Shown here piece by piece: positions 1-8,351 of a stretch of DNA of 64,000 bases. This stretch comes from an uncultured Thioclava sp. (GTDB lineage Bacteria; Pseudomonadota; Alphaproteobacteria; Rhodobacterales; Rhodobacteraceae). Where the stretch lies: assembly GCF_913064665.1 (NCBI RefSeq), contig NZ_CAJYBT010000003.1:83322-147321 (forward strand). The letters are read 5' to 3'. The position numbers were made by a program, and so were the translations under genes. The notes under the pieces are model-generated. The model searched no databases and was not told the origin of the DNA. It was given only the letters and a program-made list of their open reading frames with translations. How positions within the stretch are numbered: the stretch's first letter is position 1; every line of letters begins with the position of its first letter.

Positions 1-857
1 TTGCGGGCCTCTTCACAAAAGGCAATCGCATCGTCGCGCAGATGGCGGCGTTTCATCCGTTTGAGGATCAGATCGTCGCCATGTTGTAGCGACAGGTGAA
101 GATGCGGCATCAAGCGCGGCTCGGTCGCAATCGCCAGCATCAGGTTTTCATCAGCCTCGATACTGTCGATTGAGGAAATTCGCAGTCGCGCCAGATCCGG
201 CACCAGCCGCAAAATCCGCATCACCAGATCGCCCAGACGCGGCAGGCCGGGCAGGTCGGACCCCCACGAGGTCAGATCGACGCCCGTCAGCACGACCTCG
301 TTGAAGCCGCGATCCACGAGGCGTTTGATCTGCTCGACCACCACGCCCGCAGGCACCGATCGCGAATTGCCCCGCCCGAAGGGAATGATGCAAAAGGTGC
401 AGCGGTGATCGCAGCCGTTTTGCACCTGAACATAGGCGCGATGACGGCCGAATCCGTCGATCAGATGGCCAGCGGTTTCACGCACCGACATAATGTCATC
501 GACCATCACGCGTTCGGTTTGGCCGATGAAATCTGGGCCTTGCGGGGCCAGTGCGGCCCAGGTCTCGGCCTGCATCTTTTCGTGATTGCCGATCACGCGG
601 GTCACCTCCGCCATTGCGGCAAAGGTTTCGGGTTCGGTCTGGGCCGCGCAGCCGGTCACGATCACCGGCACATCGGGATTTTCCCGCGCAAGACGGCGGA
701 TTTCCTGTTTCGCCTTGCGTACGGCCTCGGCAGTGACGGCGCAGGTATTGACCACGACAGCGCCTTCCAGCCCGGCCTGCGCGGCGAGTTCCTTCATCGC
801 CTCGGTCTCATAGGCGTTGAGCCGACAGCCGAGCGTCGAGAAAACGGGTGGTTTCAT
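1..857 (-). CDS. mtaB: tRNA-t6A37 methylthiotransferase MtaB (3' end outside window)
   Basis: MtaB is a radical-SAM enzyme that adds a methylthio group to t6A37 in tRNAs reading ANN codons. The 285 codons present start [17 protein letters not shown] and show the three N-terminal cluster cysteines (LGCRLN, NTCAVT, TGCAAQ). The radical-SAM motif CDHRCTFC follows near residue 150. The C-terminal part, including any TRAM domain, lies beyond base 1. The ATG overlaps the dapF stop as ATGA, so the two genes form one minus-strand operon. The cysteine spacing and TLGCRLN motif favour MtaB over MiaB or RimO. Confidence 0.9.
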   Translation of the reverse strand, partial: MKPPVFSTLGCRLNAYETEAMKELAAQAGLEGAVVVNTCAVTAEAVRKAKQEIRRLARENPDVPVIVTGCAAQTEPETFAAMAEVTRVIGNHEKMQAETWAALAPQGPDFIGQTERVMVDDIMSVRETAGHLIDGFGRHRAYVQVQNGCDHRCTFCIIPFGRGNSRSVPAGVVVEQIKRLVDRGFNEVVLTGVDLTSWGSDLPGLPRLGDLVMRILRLVPDLARLRISSIDSIEADENLMLAIATEPRLMPHLHLSLQHGDDLILKRMKRRHLRDDAIAFCEEAR

Positions 858-1690
858 AGCGTCGCCAGAAAGTCGGGGGTGAGGGTCGCGTCAAAGACAT
901 GCGCGACTGGGCCCGTCATCCAGACGCCATCGTCGCGCCAGTCGATCTCTAGCTGGCCACCATCGACATCAACCAGCACGCGCTTGCCCGTCAGTCCACG
1001 CAGATTGGCGGCCACGGCGGTGGCGCAAGTGCCCGAGCCGCAGGCCAACGTGATTCCCGCGCCACGTTCCCACACGCGCATCCGCAGGTGGTCGGGGCCG
1101 ATGAGGCTGACAAATTCGACATTGGTGCGTTGCGGGAATAGCGGGTCGTGTTCAATTGCGGGGCCAAGGCGCGCGACGTCGACGGCCTCGGCATCTGCGA
1201 CAAAAAAGATGCAATGCGGATTGCCCATGCCGATGGCAATTGGATCGCCCGCCAAGGGCAAGTGTTGTGGATCGGCGGTTGCGACAATCGGAATCTGCGC
1301 CGCGCCGAGAATCGGTGCGCCCATATTGACCGAGACCAGCCCGTCTTCGCGCCGCAGCGCCAAAAGGTGCCCGCGTTCCGTGGTTAGCGTCACTTGATCA
1401 CGCCCAAGTTGGCGCATCATATAGTCGCTGACGCAGCGGCTGGCGTTTCCGCAAGCGCCCGCGCGTGATCCGTCTGAGTTCCAGAAATCCAAGGTGAAAT
1501 CGGTGCCTTGCCCGGGCCGAATCACCGCAAGCTGGTCAAAGCCCACGCCGCGACGACGATCCCCCAAGGCGCGCGCTAGCGCAGGGGTGACCGGATCGGC
1601 CGCGCCTCGGGCGTCGATGACGACGAAGTCATTGCCAAGTCCATGCATTTTCATGAAGGGCAGGCCAGCGGTGTTTTGCGCGTTGTTCAT
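854..1690 (-). CDS. dapF: Diaminopimelate epimerase
   Basis: DapF converts LL- to meso-diaminopimelate for lysine and peptidoglycan synthesis. The 278-residue product begins MNNAQNTAG and carries the family start motif [14 protein letters not shown]. Both catalytic cysteines are present: Cys80 in GACGNASR and Cys217 in [10 protein letters not shown]. An upstream in-frame start would add 25 basic residues and is less likely given the family's length of about 275. Its stop codon overlaps the mtaB start, so translation is probably coupled. A tRNA-Lys gene lies just upstream on the other strand. Confidence 0.95.
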   Translation of the reverse strand: MNNAQNTAGLPFMKMHGLGNDFVVIDARGAADPVTPALARALGDRRRGVGFDQLAVIRPGQGTDFTLDFWNSDGSRAGACGNASRCVSDYMMRQLGRDQVTLTTERGHLLALRREDGLVSVNMGAPILGAAQIPIVATADPQHLPLAGDPIAIGMGNPHCIFFVADAEAVDVARLGPAIEHDPLFPQRTNVEFVSLIGPDHLRMRVWERGAGITLACGSGTCATAVAANLRGLTGKRVLVDVDGGQLEIDWRDDGVWMTGPVAHVFDATLTPDFLATL

Positions 1691-1796
1691 GCTGCGCGAT
1701 ATACGCTTGCGCAAAGGTTTTTTCCAGACATGCAATTTTTGAGAGTTTTTGGCCTTGACCCCCATGGCCGGGGTTTATAGAGAAGCGCCCTGTGAT

Positions 1797-1872
1797 GGGC
1801 CGTTAGCTCAGTTGGTAGAGCAACTGACTTTTAATCAGTAGGTCGTTGGTTCGAACCCAACACGGCTCACCA
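1797..1872 (+). tRNA. tRNA-Lys (anticodon UUU), CCA encoded
   Basis: A 76-nt cloverleaf is readable. The acceptor strand GGGCCGT pairs with ACGGCTC with one G-U pair. The D arm contains GCTCAGTTGGTAGAGC, the anticodon loop is CTTTTAA with anticodon TTT, and the T arm is GTTGG-TTCGAAC-CCAAC. The discriminator A and CCA are in the DNA. The 3' half is duplicated near 4024, marking this gene as the integration target of a mobile element. Confidence 0.97.
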
Positions 1873-1874
1873 TC
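1832..1874 (+). repeat. Attachment-site-like direct repeat, proximal copy (tRNA-Lys 3' end)
   Basis: The tRNA segment from TAATCAG of the anticodon arm to CCATC just past the CCA end recurs at 4024-4065. This copy is the one that keeps the functional tRNA. Duplication of a tRNA 3' end around an insert is the usual result of tyrosine-integrase insertion. Confidence 0.85.
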
Positions 1875-2136
1875 ACACCCTTTTTCAAAGGGATGCGCGA
1901 TGTCTGGCTATCGACGCCAACCGCGCCCGCCGTTCCCGGAAGCAATACGGAAGCAAGTGTGCGCCAATTCTGGCGTTGCGATTTCGCGACATCCGAATCG
2001 ACTGAGCCGAGCTTCGATGTTTGTGTGGGCTGCTGGTAGGGGAAGACGATGAGCCGTTGGCGAGGCTCGCGGCCCCTAGCTGTTTGATCCCACGGTTTGC
2101 TGGTGCGATCCTTTCGAAGGGATGGAAGGAGGCATT

Positions 2137-2690
2137 TTGGGACAAGTTCGTGACGGAAGCGCTACGACCCCGTTGACCGGCAGGTGAATGCGCGCATTCA
2201 TCGAGAGGGGCGCAAGTCGTCAGGGCTGCAATACACCGACCCGCTGCCCGGCAGGGCATTGCACTGCACTGTCCCGAGAGGGGCGCCTCGTTCTCGGAAC
2301 AGAGCCTGAAGTTTGAGATCAACCCAAAAACGATGGTGAAGTGGCGCAAGCGCACCACGCTTGAGGATCTAAGGCCGGCCCCAAAGAGCCGCGCTCCACG
2401 GTTCTGACCGATGCCGAAGAGGCGATGGTTGTTGATTTCCGGCGTAACACGCTGCTGCCGCTGGACGACAGTCTCTATGCCGTTCAATTCTCCATCCCGC
2501 GCCTGACGGCCGTGCCCAACAGGGTCCACACGATCTAAACGAATAATGGAATTCAGTTCGCAGAGCAGCCCGGACATCGCAACACCATCTATTCCCGGGC
2601 AATGCGCTTCGACATGATCTGTGAGGCCAATGCATCGAGCACGGGTTCACCAAGCCCAACCATCCACGAACCGATACCGACCTCTCGCCT
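2137..2690 (+). pseudogene. IS481-family transposase relic
   Basis: Pieces of one transposase can be read in order across frames: LGQVRDGSATT at 2137, MRAFIERGAS near 2190, NPKTMVKWRKRTTLEDL near 2325, PKEPRSTVLTDAEEAMV near 2380, LLPLDDSLYAVQ near 2455, then TNNGIQFAEQ and FTKPNHP near 2545-2665. IS481 proteins have INPKTVAKWRKR, a TDNGIQF motif carrying a catalytic Asp, and LTKPNHPWTNGQ in this order. Here there are frameshifts, an in-frame TAA before TNNG, Asp changed to Asn in TDNG, and about 100 residues missing between the DDSLYAVQ part and the TNNG part. The gene is dead. Family assignment is from motif memory. Confidence 0.8.
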
Positions 2691-2903
2691 GATCCAGTTT
2701 GCTCACTGCGCACGTCAGATCGGCCTTGATGGCCTCTCGCAGGCGTCTTCGGGTCATATAATCGGCGAGCTTAGCCTCTGCGCCCTCCAGCGCCGCGAGC
2801 GTGCAAGTTGCGCCATAATCAGGCGGATAGGTTCGGCGCGGTGGAGTTGTTTGATTTGGTTCTGCGGCAGGGGGCTGCGCATTTCCGTCAGATCACCCTC
2901 AGT

Positions 2904-3202
2904 TCAGGCACTGATCGAATCCCATAGCAGATAATTGGGCCAGCGATCGTTGGGCAAGTCTTTTACGGCGCGGATTTCAGCGCGCCAGACGCGGCTTGCC
3001 GTGCGGTCTGTCGGATTGAGCGGCGGCAAGTCATCGACTGCAAGGGTGCGTTCTAGATATCCCACCAGATCGGCTTGTGGCGGTCGATCACTTCGCGCCG
3101 CTTGTCATAAATGAACACTTGCCGTTCCAGCATCTTGCCGACAGCAACCAGGGGAAGGGAGGTTCGGCTCTCAACCGATTTACGCAACGGATTCGTCTGC
3201 GG
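2904..3202 (-). pseudogene. Broken gene of unknown identity
   Basis: Two open segments on the minus strand read as one protein after a single frame change near 3057. The upper segment includes SLPLVAVGKMLERQVFIYDK and ends at DRHKPIWWD. The lower includes LAVDDLPPLNPTDRTASRVW and LPNDRWPNYLLWDSISA before a stop at 2904. The amino-acid texture is that of a real protein, but I do not recognise the family. It is probably cargo of the decayed element. No start codon or upstream part could be located. Confidence 0.4.
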
Positions 3203-3212
3203 TCACCGCGCA

Positions 3213-4023
3213 CCCAACATAGGAGCGGCGCATTTCAAAAGGCGAGACATGCGCCGAGTGAATTCGACTGGTTCTCGCTATCGTCAGTTTACTCTTGGTT
3301 CTTGCTGTCTGACCAAAGCAAAAGCCTTTTGGTCGCCGCCGACTTTGGTCGGGCCTTGATGCTGCGGAGGGCTCGTAAGCGCCCGTTCCGGGCCTTTTCC
3401 AACAGGGATATTTCACCTGCCGGTACAAGGAGAAGCGAGTCTGGTCTCCAAGCGGAACGGTGGTGCAGAGGCGGCGAAACATGCTGCCTTTGGTGTAGGT
3501 TGATGGGCATCATTTCCATGTCAAGACTCACGCTTGGGTTGCGTTGATATTTTTGTAGCAGATATTGGAGATGACGCAAGGACAGTATGTAGAAAGCTGA
3601 TGCAACGCGTTTGAGGATCCAATGCCGGATTCGATGGGATCCCTATTTAGTCCATTGTAAACGTGCAATTTTTTCGACTCACTGAATTTCGTTTGGAAGC
3701 GTTTCCAAGTCTCTAAACAGAGAGATGAATCGCGCAGGAGATGCAGATTCTATTGTTGCCACGGCGTCAAAGATCATGTCTTTAGATTCTTTTTGTGGAA
3801 ATTTTGAGTATTCCCCACGGTGCAGGCGAAACGCTTTCAGCTCAATTTTAAGCTGTATGAGCCCCTGCTTTTCGAGGAATCAGAGCCGCTCATGAAGCGT
3901 CACCAGCAGTCCGAATTTTGCGTGACCGACCAAATACCAAGTCGCAAGCTAGCCGTGCCCCAATAGTCCTGGATATTCACGACGCGAACGATGACAATTA
4001 GCCGAAACTCCGCCACTCTCTTC
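3213..4023. other. Non-coding or fully decayed part of the island
   Basis: No reading frame in this stretch has a credible start, ribosome-binding site or recognisable motif. Frames that stay open are short and overlap on both strands. The part from about 3590 looks AT-richer than the surrounding chromosome. It ends at the distal tRNA repeat. I see no RNA gene or inverted repeat that marks an insertion-sequence end. Confidence 0.5.
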
Positions 4024-4065
4024 TAATCAGTAGGTCGTTGGTTCAAACCAACACGGCTCACCATC
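4024..4065 (+). repeat. Attachment-site-like direct repeat, distal copy
   Basis: This is a 42-bp copy of the tRNA-Lys 3' half. Compared with 1832-1874 it has one G-to-A change in the T loop (TTCAAAC) and lacks one C of the T stem. The D arm and 5' acceptor strand are absent, so it is not a tRNA gene. The two changes suggest drift since insertion. Confidence 0.85.
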
Positions 4066-4070
4066 CTAGC

Positions 4071-4097
4071 AAAAGTCCGGGTCCGGCCCGGGCTTTT
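4071..4097 (+). terminator. Rho-independent terminator, originally of tRNA-Lys
   Basis: AAAAGTCCGGG and CCCGGGCTTTT form an 11-bp stem with one T-G pair around a TCCGG loop. The A- and T-runs make it usable in both directions. It lies six bases past the distal tRNA repeat and also just downstream of the fliP stop codon, so it may now end the minus-strand fliF-fliP operon. Confidence 0.85.
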
Positions 4098-4110
4098 GTG
4101 TATCTGACAA

Positions 4111-4860
4111 TCAGAAGTAACTTCGTACGAGCGCACCAGAAATCAGCACCCAACCATTTGCCACCACAAAGAAGGCAAGTTTGAAGGGCATCGCGACAAC
4201 GGCGGGTGGCACCATCATCATCCCCATCGACATCAGGACGGCCGATACGACGAGATCGATGATCAAAAACGGCAGGTAGATCAGGAATCCGATCTGAAAG
4301 GCGCGGGTGATCTCGGAGAGCATGAATGAGGGCACAAGGGTCGATAGCGGTGCCGCGTTCAGATCACCTTGATAGGGCATGCCGGTGCGCAGCGCGGAGA
4401 GCGACGAAAATGTCTCGGGATTGGTGCGATTGCCCATGAAGGCGCGAAACGGCTCTATTCCGCGCGAAAACGCGGTTTGCCAATCGATGGTGCCGTCAAT
4501 CAGCGGCTGGCCTGCGGTGTTCCAGCTTTGCATGAACACCGGCTCCATGATGAACCAAGTAAGGAACAGCGCGAGGCTGACAATCAGCATATTGGGCGGC
4601 GATTGTTGCAAGCCAAGTGCCTGACGCAGAATCGAGAGCACGGTGACGATGAAGGGAAAGCATGTCACCATGATCGCCAACCCCGGCGCGAGGCTGAGCA
4701 ATGTGATCGCGCCAATGATCAACATCGAGCGGCCCGCAAGACTTTCGCCATCGCCCATCGAGAGCGAGATATCCTGCCCCCAGACGGGTTGAAGCGAAAG
4801 CGTTAGGGTTAATATCGCAAATCCAGCGAGAGCCAGCGCGCGTGAGGGGGCGTTTTGCAT
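4111..4860 (-). CDS. fliP: Flagellar export gate protein FliP
   Basis: FliP forms the core of the type III export gate with FliQ and FliR in the inner membrane, within the MS ring. The 249-residue protein has an N-terminal signal-like segment (residues 1-29) and the FliP signature LSLAPGLAIMVTCFPFIV, then LRQALGLQQSPPN. The C-terminal pair of membrane segments includes GMMMVPPAVVAMPFKLAFF. Its length matches the family. It is the last gene of the fliF-fliH-fliN-fliP operon, four bases after fliN, and ends 13 bases before a strong terminator. Confidence 0.97.
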   Translation of the reverse strand: MQNAPSRALALAGFAILTLTLSLQPVWGQDISLSMGDGESLAGRSMLIIGAITLLSLAPGLAIMVTCFPFIVTVLSILRQALGLQQSPPNMLIVSLALFLTWFIMEPVFMQSWNTAGQPLIDGTIDWQTAFSRGIEPFRAFMGNRTNPETFSSLSALRTGMPYQGDLNAAPLSTLVPSFMLSEITRAFQIGFLIYLPFLIIDLVVSAVLMSMGMMMVPPAVVAMPFKLAFFVVANGWVLISGALVRSYF

Positions 4861-4864
4861 AAAA

Positions 4865-5146
4865 TCACAGCCCGTTTTGCAAGTCGGCGACTTCGGTCAG
4901 GCGCACGGCCAATTGGCCGTTCGGATCCCCCTCGACCTCGGTCAATTCGCCCCGTGCGATCAACTTATCGCCGACATAAAGCTCGACCGGATCATCGACG
5001 CGCCGATCAAGCGGCAATACTGAATCGCGTTGCAGTCGCAGCATGTCGCGCACTAAGGGGCGTGCTTTGCCGACCGAGATCGTGATTTCGATCGGGACTT
5101 GGCTGAACGGATTGCTGTTGGGCATGTCTTGGGTGGCGTCAGTCAT
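4865..5146 (-). CDS. fliN: Flagellar C-ring switch protein FliN (short form)
   Basis: The 93-residue product is almost entirely one SpoA domain (about residues 17-88), with IEITISVGKARPLVRDML and DPVELYVGDKLIARGE as in FliN. FliN forms the base of the C ring and binds FliH and FliM. The ATG chosen begins MTDATQDMP. An upstream in-frame codon would give 106 residues but extends further into fliH. The start overlaps the fliH stop by 8 bases. FliM is not in this window. Confidence 0.92.
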   Translation of the reverse strand: MTDATQDMPNSNPFSQVPIEITISVGKARPLVRDMLRLQRDSVLPLDRRVDDPVELYVGDKLIARGELTEVEGDPNGQLAVRLTEVADLQNGL

Positions 5147-5738
5147 CGCTGGGCTCCTCAGCGGAAGAGTTGAAATAAGTGGCAACGGCCTGAGAAATCG
5201 TGGCGATCACGGCATCCAGATCGATCCGGGTTTCGGTCTCGGAAAAGCGCAGATAGACCTGCCCTTCGCTCAGGCTGTTTTCAGAGGCAAAGGCCAGTGG
5301 CAGGGTGTCGTCGCGGGTCAGAATTTCTTCGATCTGAGGCAGCGCGGCGGGGTTGGCGATGACCGTAACAGGTGCCGAGGCGAGATCTTCGGCCAGCGGC
5401 ATTAACTGGTCGGCCACCAGCGCGGGCAAACTGAGGCGCGCGACTTCGGGTAGCACCTTGGCGGTCATGTCGATCAATAGCGGGCGCAGCGCATCCAGCA
5501 TATGACGTCGCGCCTCGTGAAAGGTGAAGGAGAGCGCTTGCAGATTGCGTCCCAGATCGCCATGAAGCCGCACGGTTTCACTGTTTTGCGCTGCCACCGC
5601 GTCATCCCAACCGGCTTGATAGCCCTTTTCAAAGGCGGCAAGCTTGGCCTCTTCGAAGGCAACAGGTTCGATCTCGATCGCGGCGTCGTCTGCCGGACGG
5701 GGCTCGAAGGATTCAAGTTTTAGACGCTGCGCCATCAT
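5139..5738 (-). CDS. fliH: FliH-like flagellar export regulator
   Basis: This 199-residue protein lies between fliF and fliN, the usual position of fliH. It has an acidic N-terminus, the segment AFEKGYQAGWDDAV typical of FliH/YscL proteins (about residues 36-49), a helical middle, and a C-terminal alpha/beta part ending in acidic residues. FliH binds the ATPase FliI and anchors it to FliN. Sequence similarity in this family is weak, so the call rests on the GYxxGW-type segment and context. Its ATG overlaps the fliF stop as ATGA. Confidence 0.8.
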   Translation of the reverse strand: MMAQRLKLESFEPRPADDAAIEIEPVAFEEAKLAAFEKGYQAGWDDAVAAQNSETVRLHGDLGRNLQALSFTFHEARRHMLDALRPLLIDMTAKVLPEVARLSLPALVADQLMPLAEDLASAPVTVIANPAALPQIEEILTRDDTLPLAFASENSLSEGQVYLRFSETETRIDLDAVIATISQAVATYFNSSAEEPSDD

Positions 5739-7360
5739 GCTTTCTCCTCAGTGTCTTCCATCCAGCTGCGCAGGATTTCCATGCTCTCGGATTGACGCGC
5801 CTCGATCATCTTTTTGAGTCGCTCGACGGGGTCACTGGATTGGGACATGTCGTCCAAATCGCCCATGTCGAAGGCGGAATTCATGGTCATCGGCAGATCA
5901 CCCACGTCAAAATCCGAGACCAACTGCATATTCATGTCGGGCATCTCATCTTCTGCGATTTCTCCGGTTAAAGCGGTGGTCGAGCGTTCTGGCGCAGGCA
6001 GCTCAGCCGTTGAGGTTTGTAGCTTTTGCATCAGGATCGGACGTGCGACGAACAGGCCCAGGATCAACGCCACCAAGGCCAGAACGGCGATCTGGATGAT
6101 CTGTGTCAGGTCGAATGAGATGTCACCAAGCGCCCCGGCAGTGGCGGCTGTCCCCAGTTCTGGCAGCGCTTCGAATTGCATGGATTGCAGCGTGATGACA
6201 TCTCCGCGCGCCTCAACAAAGCCCACCGCCGACGCGACAAGCTGCTTGAGCGCGGCCAGTTCTGCCTCGGAGCGGGGCTGCCAGCTGGTCGTGCCATCGC
6301 TGTTCGTGGTGGTCACGCCATCGACCAGCACCGCCACGCTCAGGCGTTTGACCGCCCCCGGAGTGCGCAGCAATTCGCGCCGCGTCTCGGATACTTCATA
6401 ATTGGTGCGCTCGCGTGTCTCGGTGCTTTGGCTTTTGGATTGGCCATTATTTCCGCCGGCGTTTTGCGGCAGGTTTGAGGCCACCGTCACCTCCCCGGGC
6501 TGAGACGCATCGGATTGCTTCGTGGTCTCGACAGAATCGGTCGAGATTGCCACCCGACCCTCAGGATCGAAGTGATGTTCGGTGATCGCCTCACGCTCAT
6601 TGACGGTTTCAACCGATAGCTCGACCACTGCATTTCCTGCGCCAACGCGCGCCGCCAGCAAGCGTTCAACATTCTTTTTCAGTGCGCTGGCGCGATCGTT
6701 GGCAGAGGTCATCACGTTCGCATCATCGCCAGAGGCGATCAATCCGCGCGCCGAATCGATCACCGAGACATCGTCGGGCGACATGCCGCTGATCGCCGAG
6801 GCCACGAGGTAGCGCAATGCCTTGGCCTGCGCCGCGCCGATCCCACCCGACGTGGCCGTGATGGTGACCGAGGCGGTCGGCTTGAGATCTTTGCGAAACG
6901 GCTGATTTGTCGAATGCGCGATATGAACGCGCGCGGAACGAATCGATGGAGACGAGGCAATTGTGCGCGCCAGCTCTCCTTCTTGTGCCCGCCAATAGGC
7001 CGCGTCGAACATTTGCGAAGTCGTGCCAAAGCCGGACAGCGAATCAAGCAGTTCGTAGCCCGCTGCGCCCTGTGCAGGCAGGCCCTGCGCGGCCAGTGTC
7101 ATGCGAAGCGAATCGCGTTGAGTGCTTGGCACGAAAATCGCATCACCGCGCACCTCATAAGCAACTCCGCTTTGATCGAGCGCACTCACCACCTCTCCTG
7201 ATTCGACCCCTTCGAGGCCCGCGTAAAGCAGACTCATCGAGGGTTTCGAGGCCATTGAGGAAATCGCGAGAATCGCGGCGAACATCGCCGCAGTGGCCCC
7301 GATCACAATCATCCGTTTACGCAGATCGAGAGCCTGCCAGACGCCGATTAACTGTTGCAA
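5735..7360 (-). CDS. fliF: Flagellar MS-ring protein FliF
   Basis: FliF builds the MS ring in the inner membrane. The product has 541 residues from a TTG start at 7360, chosen because GGGAGG lies six bases before it. An earlier TTG at 7429 has no such site. Membrane segments lie near residues 18-37 and 420-438. Between them are the YscJ/FliF domains, with LLYAGLEG and ARVHIAHSTNQPFRKD. The C-terminal tail includes DPVERLKKMIEARQSESM, the FliG-binding region. It heads the four-gene minus-strand operon. Confidence 0.95.
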   Translation of the reverse strand: MQQLIGVWQALDLRKRMIVIGATAAMFAAILAISSMASKPSMSLLYAGLEGVESGEVVSALDQSGVAYEVRGDAIFVPSTQRDSLRMTLAAQGLPAQGAAGYELLDSLSGFGTTSQMFDAAYWRAQEGELARTIASSPSIRSARVHIAHSTNQPFRKDLKPTASVTITATSGGIGAAQAKALRYLVASAISGMSPDDVSVIDSARGLIASGDDANVMTSANDRASALKKNVERLLAARVGAGNAVVELSVETVNEREAITEHHFDPEGRVAISTDSVETTKQSDASQPGEVTVASNLPQNAGGNNGQSKSQSTETRERTNYEVSETRRELLRTPGAVKRLSVAVLVDGVTTTNSDGTTSWQPRSEAELAALKQLVASAVGFVEARGDVITLQSMQFEALPELGTAATAGALGDISFDLTQIIQIAVLALVALILGLFVARPILMQKLQTSTAELPAPERSTTALTGEIAEDEMPDMNMQLVSDFDVGDLPMTMNSAFDMGDLDDMSQSSDPVERLKKMIEARQSESMEILRSWMEDTEEKA

Positions 7361-7422
7361 GACGCACCTCCCTTGAGTGGGCGTTCTGCCCCGTCGCGTG
7401 TCCCCACATTCCCTCATCGCGC

Positions 7423-7437
7423 TTAACAATCGGTTAG
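7423..7437. promoter_or_regulatory. CtrA-box-like site between fliF and fliL
   Basis: TTAACAATCGGTTAG fits the CtrA half-site pattern TTAA-N7-TTAA with one mismatch. It lies in the 122-bp divergent region between the fliF and fliL starts, and a further TTAA follows at 7448. A site of the same TTAA-N7-TTAG form is found in the flgB/fliI divergent region. CtrA control of flagellar operons is established in alphaproteobacteria. Binding here is inferred. Confidence 0.55.
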
Positions 7438-7482
7438 TCGTCTTCGGTTAAGTCTGTTTGTGAGGAAGAAATCGGTGATGAC

Positions 7483-7986
7483 ATGGCAGATGCAACGACT
7501 GAGGCCGCAGATGAGGCCCCCAAGAAGAAATCGAAACTGCCTCTGCTGATTGGGCTGGTGCTTATGCTCTTGCTTGGCGGCGGTGGGTTTTATGCGGTGT
7601 ATTCCGGGATGATCCTTGGCCCGGCGGCTGAGAGCGATGCGCATGGCGACGCAGCGCATGACCCCGAGATTGTGCCCGACGCCTTGCCCGAAATCGGGTT
7701 CGTCGCGCTTGATCCGATGTTGATTTCGCTGGCCGGCAATGGCGCGAAACATTTGCGCTTTGTGGCGCAGCTCGAAGTGCCCCTAGCCTATGAAAAAGAT
7801 GTCGCGCATCTCAAGCCGCGGGTTATGGACGTGTTGAATGGCTATTTGCGCGCGGTTGATCCTGCGCTGCTCGAAGATCCGTCCGCATTGATGCGGCTGC
7901 GTGCGCAGATGTTGCGCCGGGTTCAGATCGTGACCGGGGATGGCCGGGTGCGCGACCTCTTAATCGTCGAATTTGTGCTGAACTGA
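7483..7986 (+). CDS. fliL: Flagellar basal-body-associated protein FliL
   Basis: FliL is a single-pass membrane protein that surrounds and supports the stator. The 167-residue product has a charged cytoplasmic N-terminus, a membrane segment at about residues 21-41, and a periplasmic domain ending in LIVEFVLN, as FliL proteins do. It is the first gene of the long plus-strand operon that also encodes motA. Its TGA overlaps the next possible ATG by one base. A second FliL-like gene lies at 17462-17962. Confidence 0.93.
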   Translation: MADATTEAADEAPKKKSKLPLLIGLVLMLLLGGGGFYAVYSGMILGPAAESDAHGDAAHDPEIVPDALPEIGFVALDPMLISLAGNGAKHLRFVAQLEVPLAYEKDVAHLKPRVMDVLNGYLRAVDPALLEDPSALMRLRAQMLRRVQIVTGDGRVRDLLIVEFVLN

Positions 7987-7997
7987 TGGAGGGCTTG

Positions 7998-8351
7998 ATG
8001 CAGCTTATTGCGGATCTTTTTCTGGGCCTCGCAGCTATGGCTGCAGCGGCCTATTGCCTCGTGCTTGCACGGCGACTGAAGCGATTCAATCAGTTGGAAA
8101 ATGGCATGGGCGGCGCGATTGCGGTGCTTTCGGCGCAGGTCGATGACATGACGCGCGCACTTGAAAAGGCGCAGATGACGGCGAGTCAGTCGGAAATTCA
8201 GCTTCGGGCGCTAACAGAGCGTGCCGAGGGTGGGGCGCAAAAGCTCGAACTGCTGTTGGCCTCGCTTCACGATCTGCCCGATGGGCAGGAACCCCGCCGC
8301 ACCGTGAAGCGGCGGCGCCATCGCGACAGTGATCTGGAGGCGGCGGAATGA
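7998..8351 (+). CDS. Small membrane-anchored coiled-coil protein of the flagellar locus
   Basis: The 117-residue product begins MQLIADLFLG, has one N-terminal membrane helix (about residues 3-22), then a helical segment rich in Gln, Glu and Ala, and a basic tail (RRTVKRRRHR). The ATG at 7998 follows GGAGG by five bases and is preferred over the ATG at 7986. Similar small proteins next to fliL in alphaproteobacteria are filed, to my recollection, under DUF6468. No function is known. Its place between fliL and the motE-like gene suggests a motor or stator role. Confidence 0.75.
   Translation: MQLIADLFLGLAAMAAAAYCLVLARRLKRFNQLENGMGGAIAVLSAQVDDMTRALEKAQMTASQSEIQLRALTERAEGGAQKLELLLASLHDLPDGQEPRRTVKRRRHRDSDLEAAE

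Larger units (their letters stand above)
1832..4065. mobile_element. Decayed genomic-island remnant integrated at tRNA-Lys
   Basis: About 2.15 kb lies between two copies of the tRNA-Lys 3' end. Unlike its surroundings, the stretch has no intact long reading frame. It holds an IS481-type transposase relic and a broken minus-strand gene, and its last 450 bases look AT-richer than the neighbours. No integrase gene is recognisable, so the element has probably lost most of its content. The terminator expected right after the tRNA sits beyond the distal repeat, which supports insertion between tRNA and terminator. Confidence 0.75.

Noticed and set aside
405..1397. A 330-codon plus-strand frame across mtaB and dapF
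   Set aside because: It runs antisense to two well-supported genes and has an arginine/serine-rich shadow composition.
1885..2577. A 230-codon minus-strand frame in the island
   Set aside because: It lies opposite the transposase relic and its composition is shadow-like. No motif was recognised.
4024..4065. A second tRNA-Lys gene
   Set aside because: Only the 3' half is present, with a broken T stem and no D arm or 5' acceptor strand.
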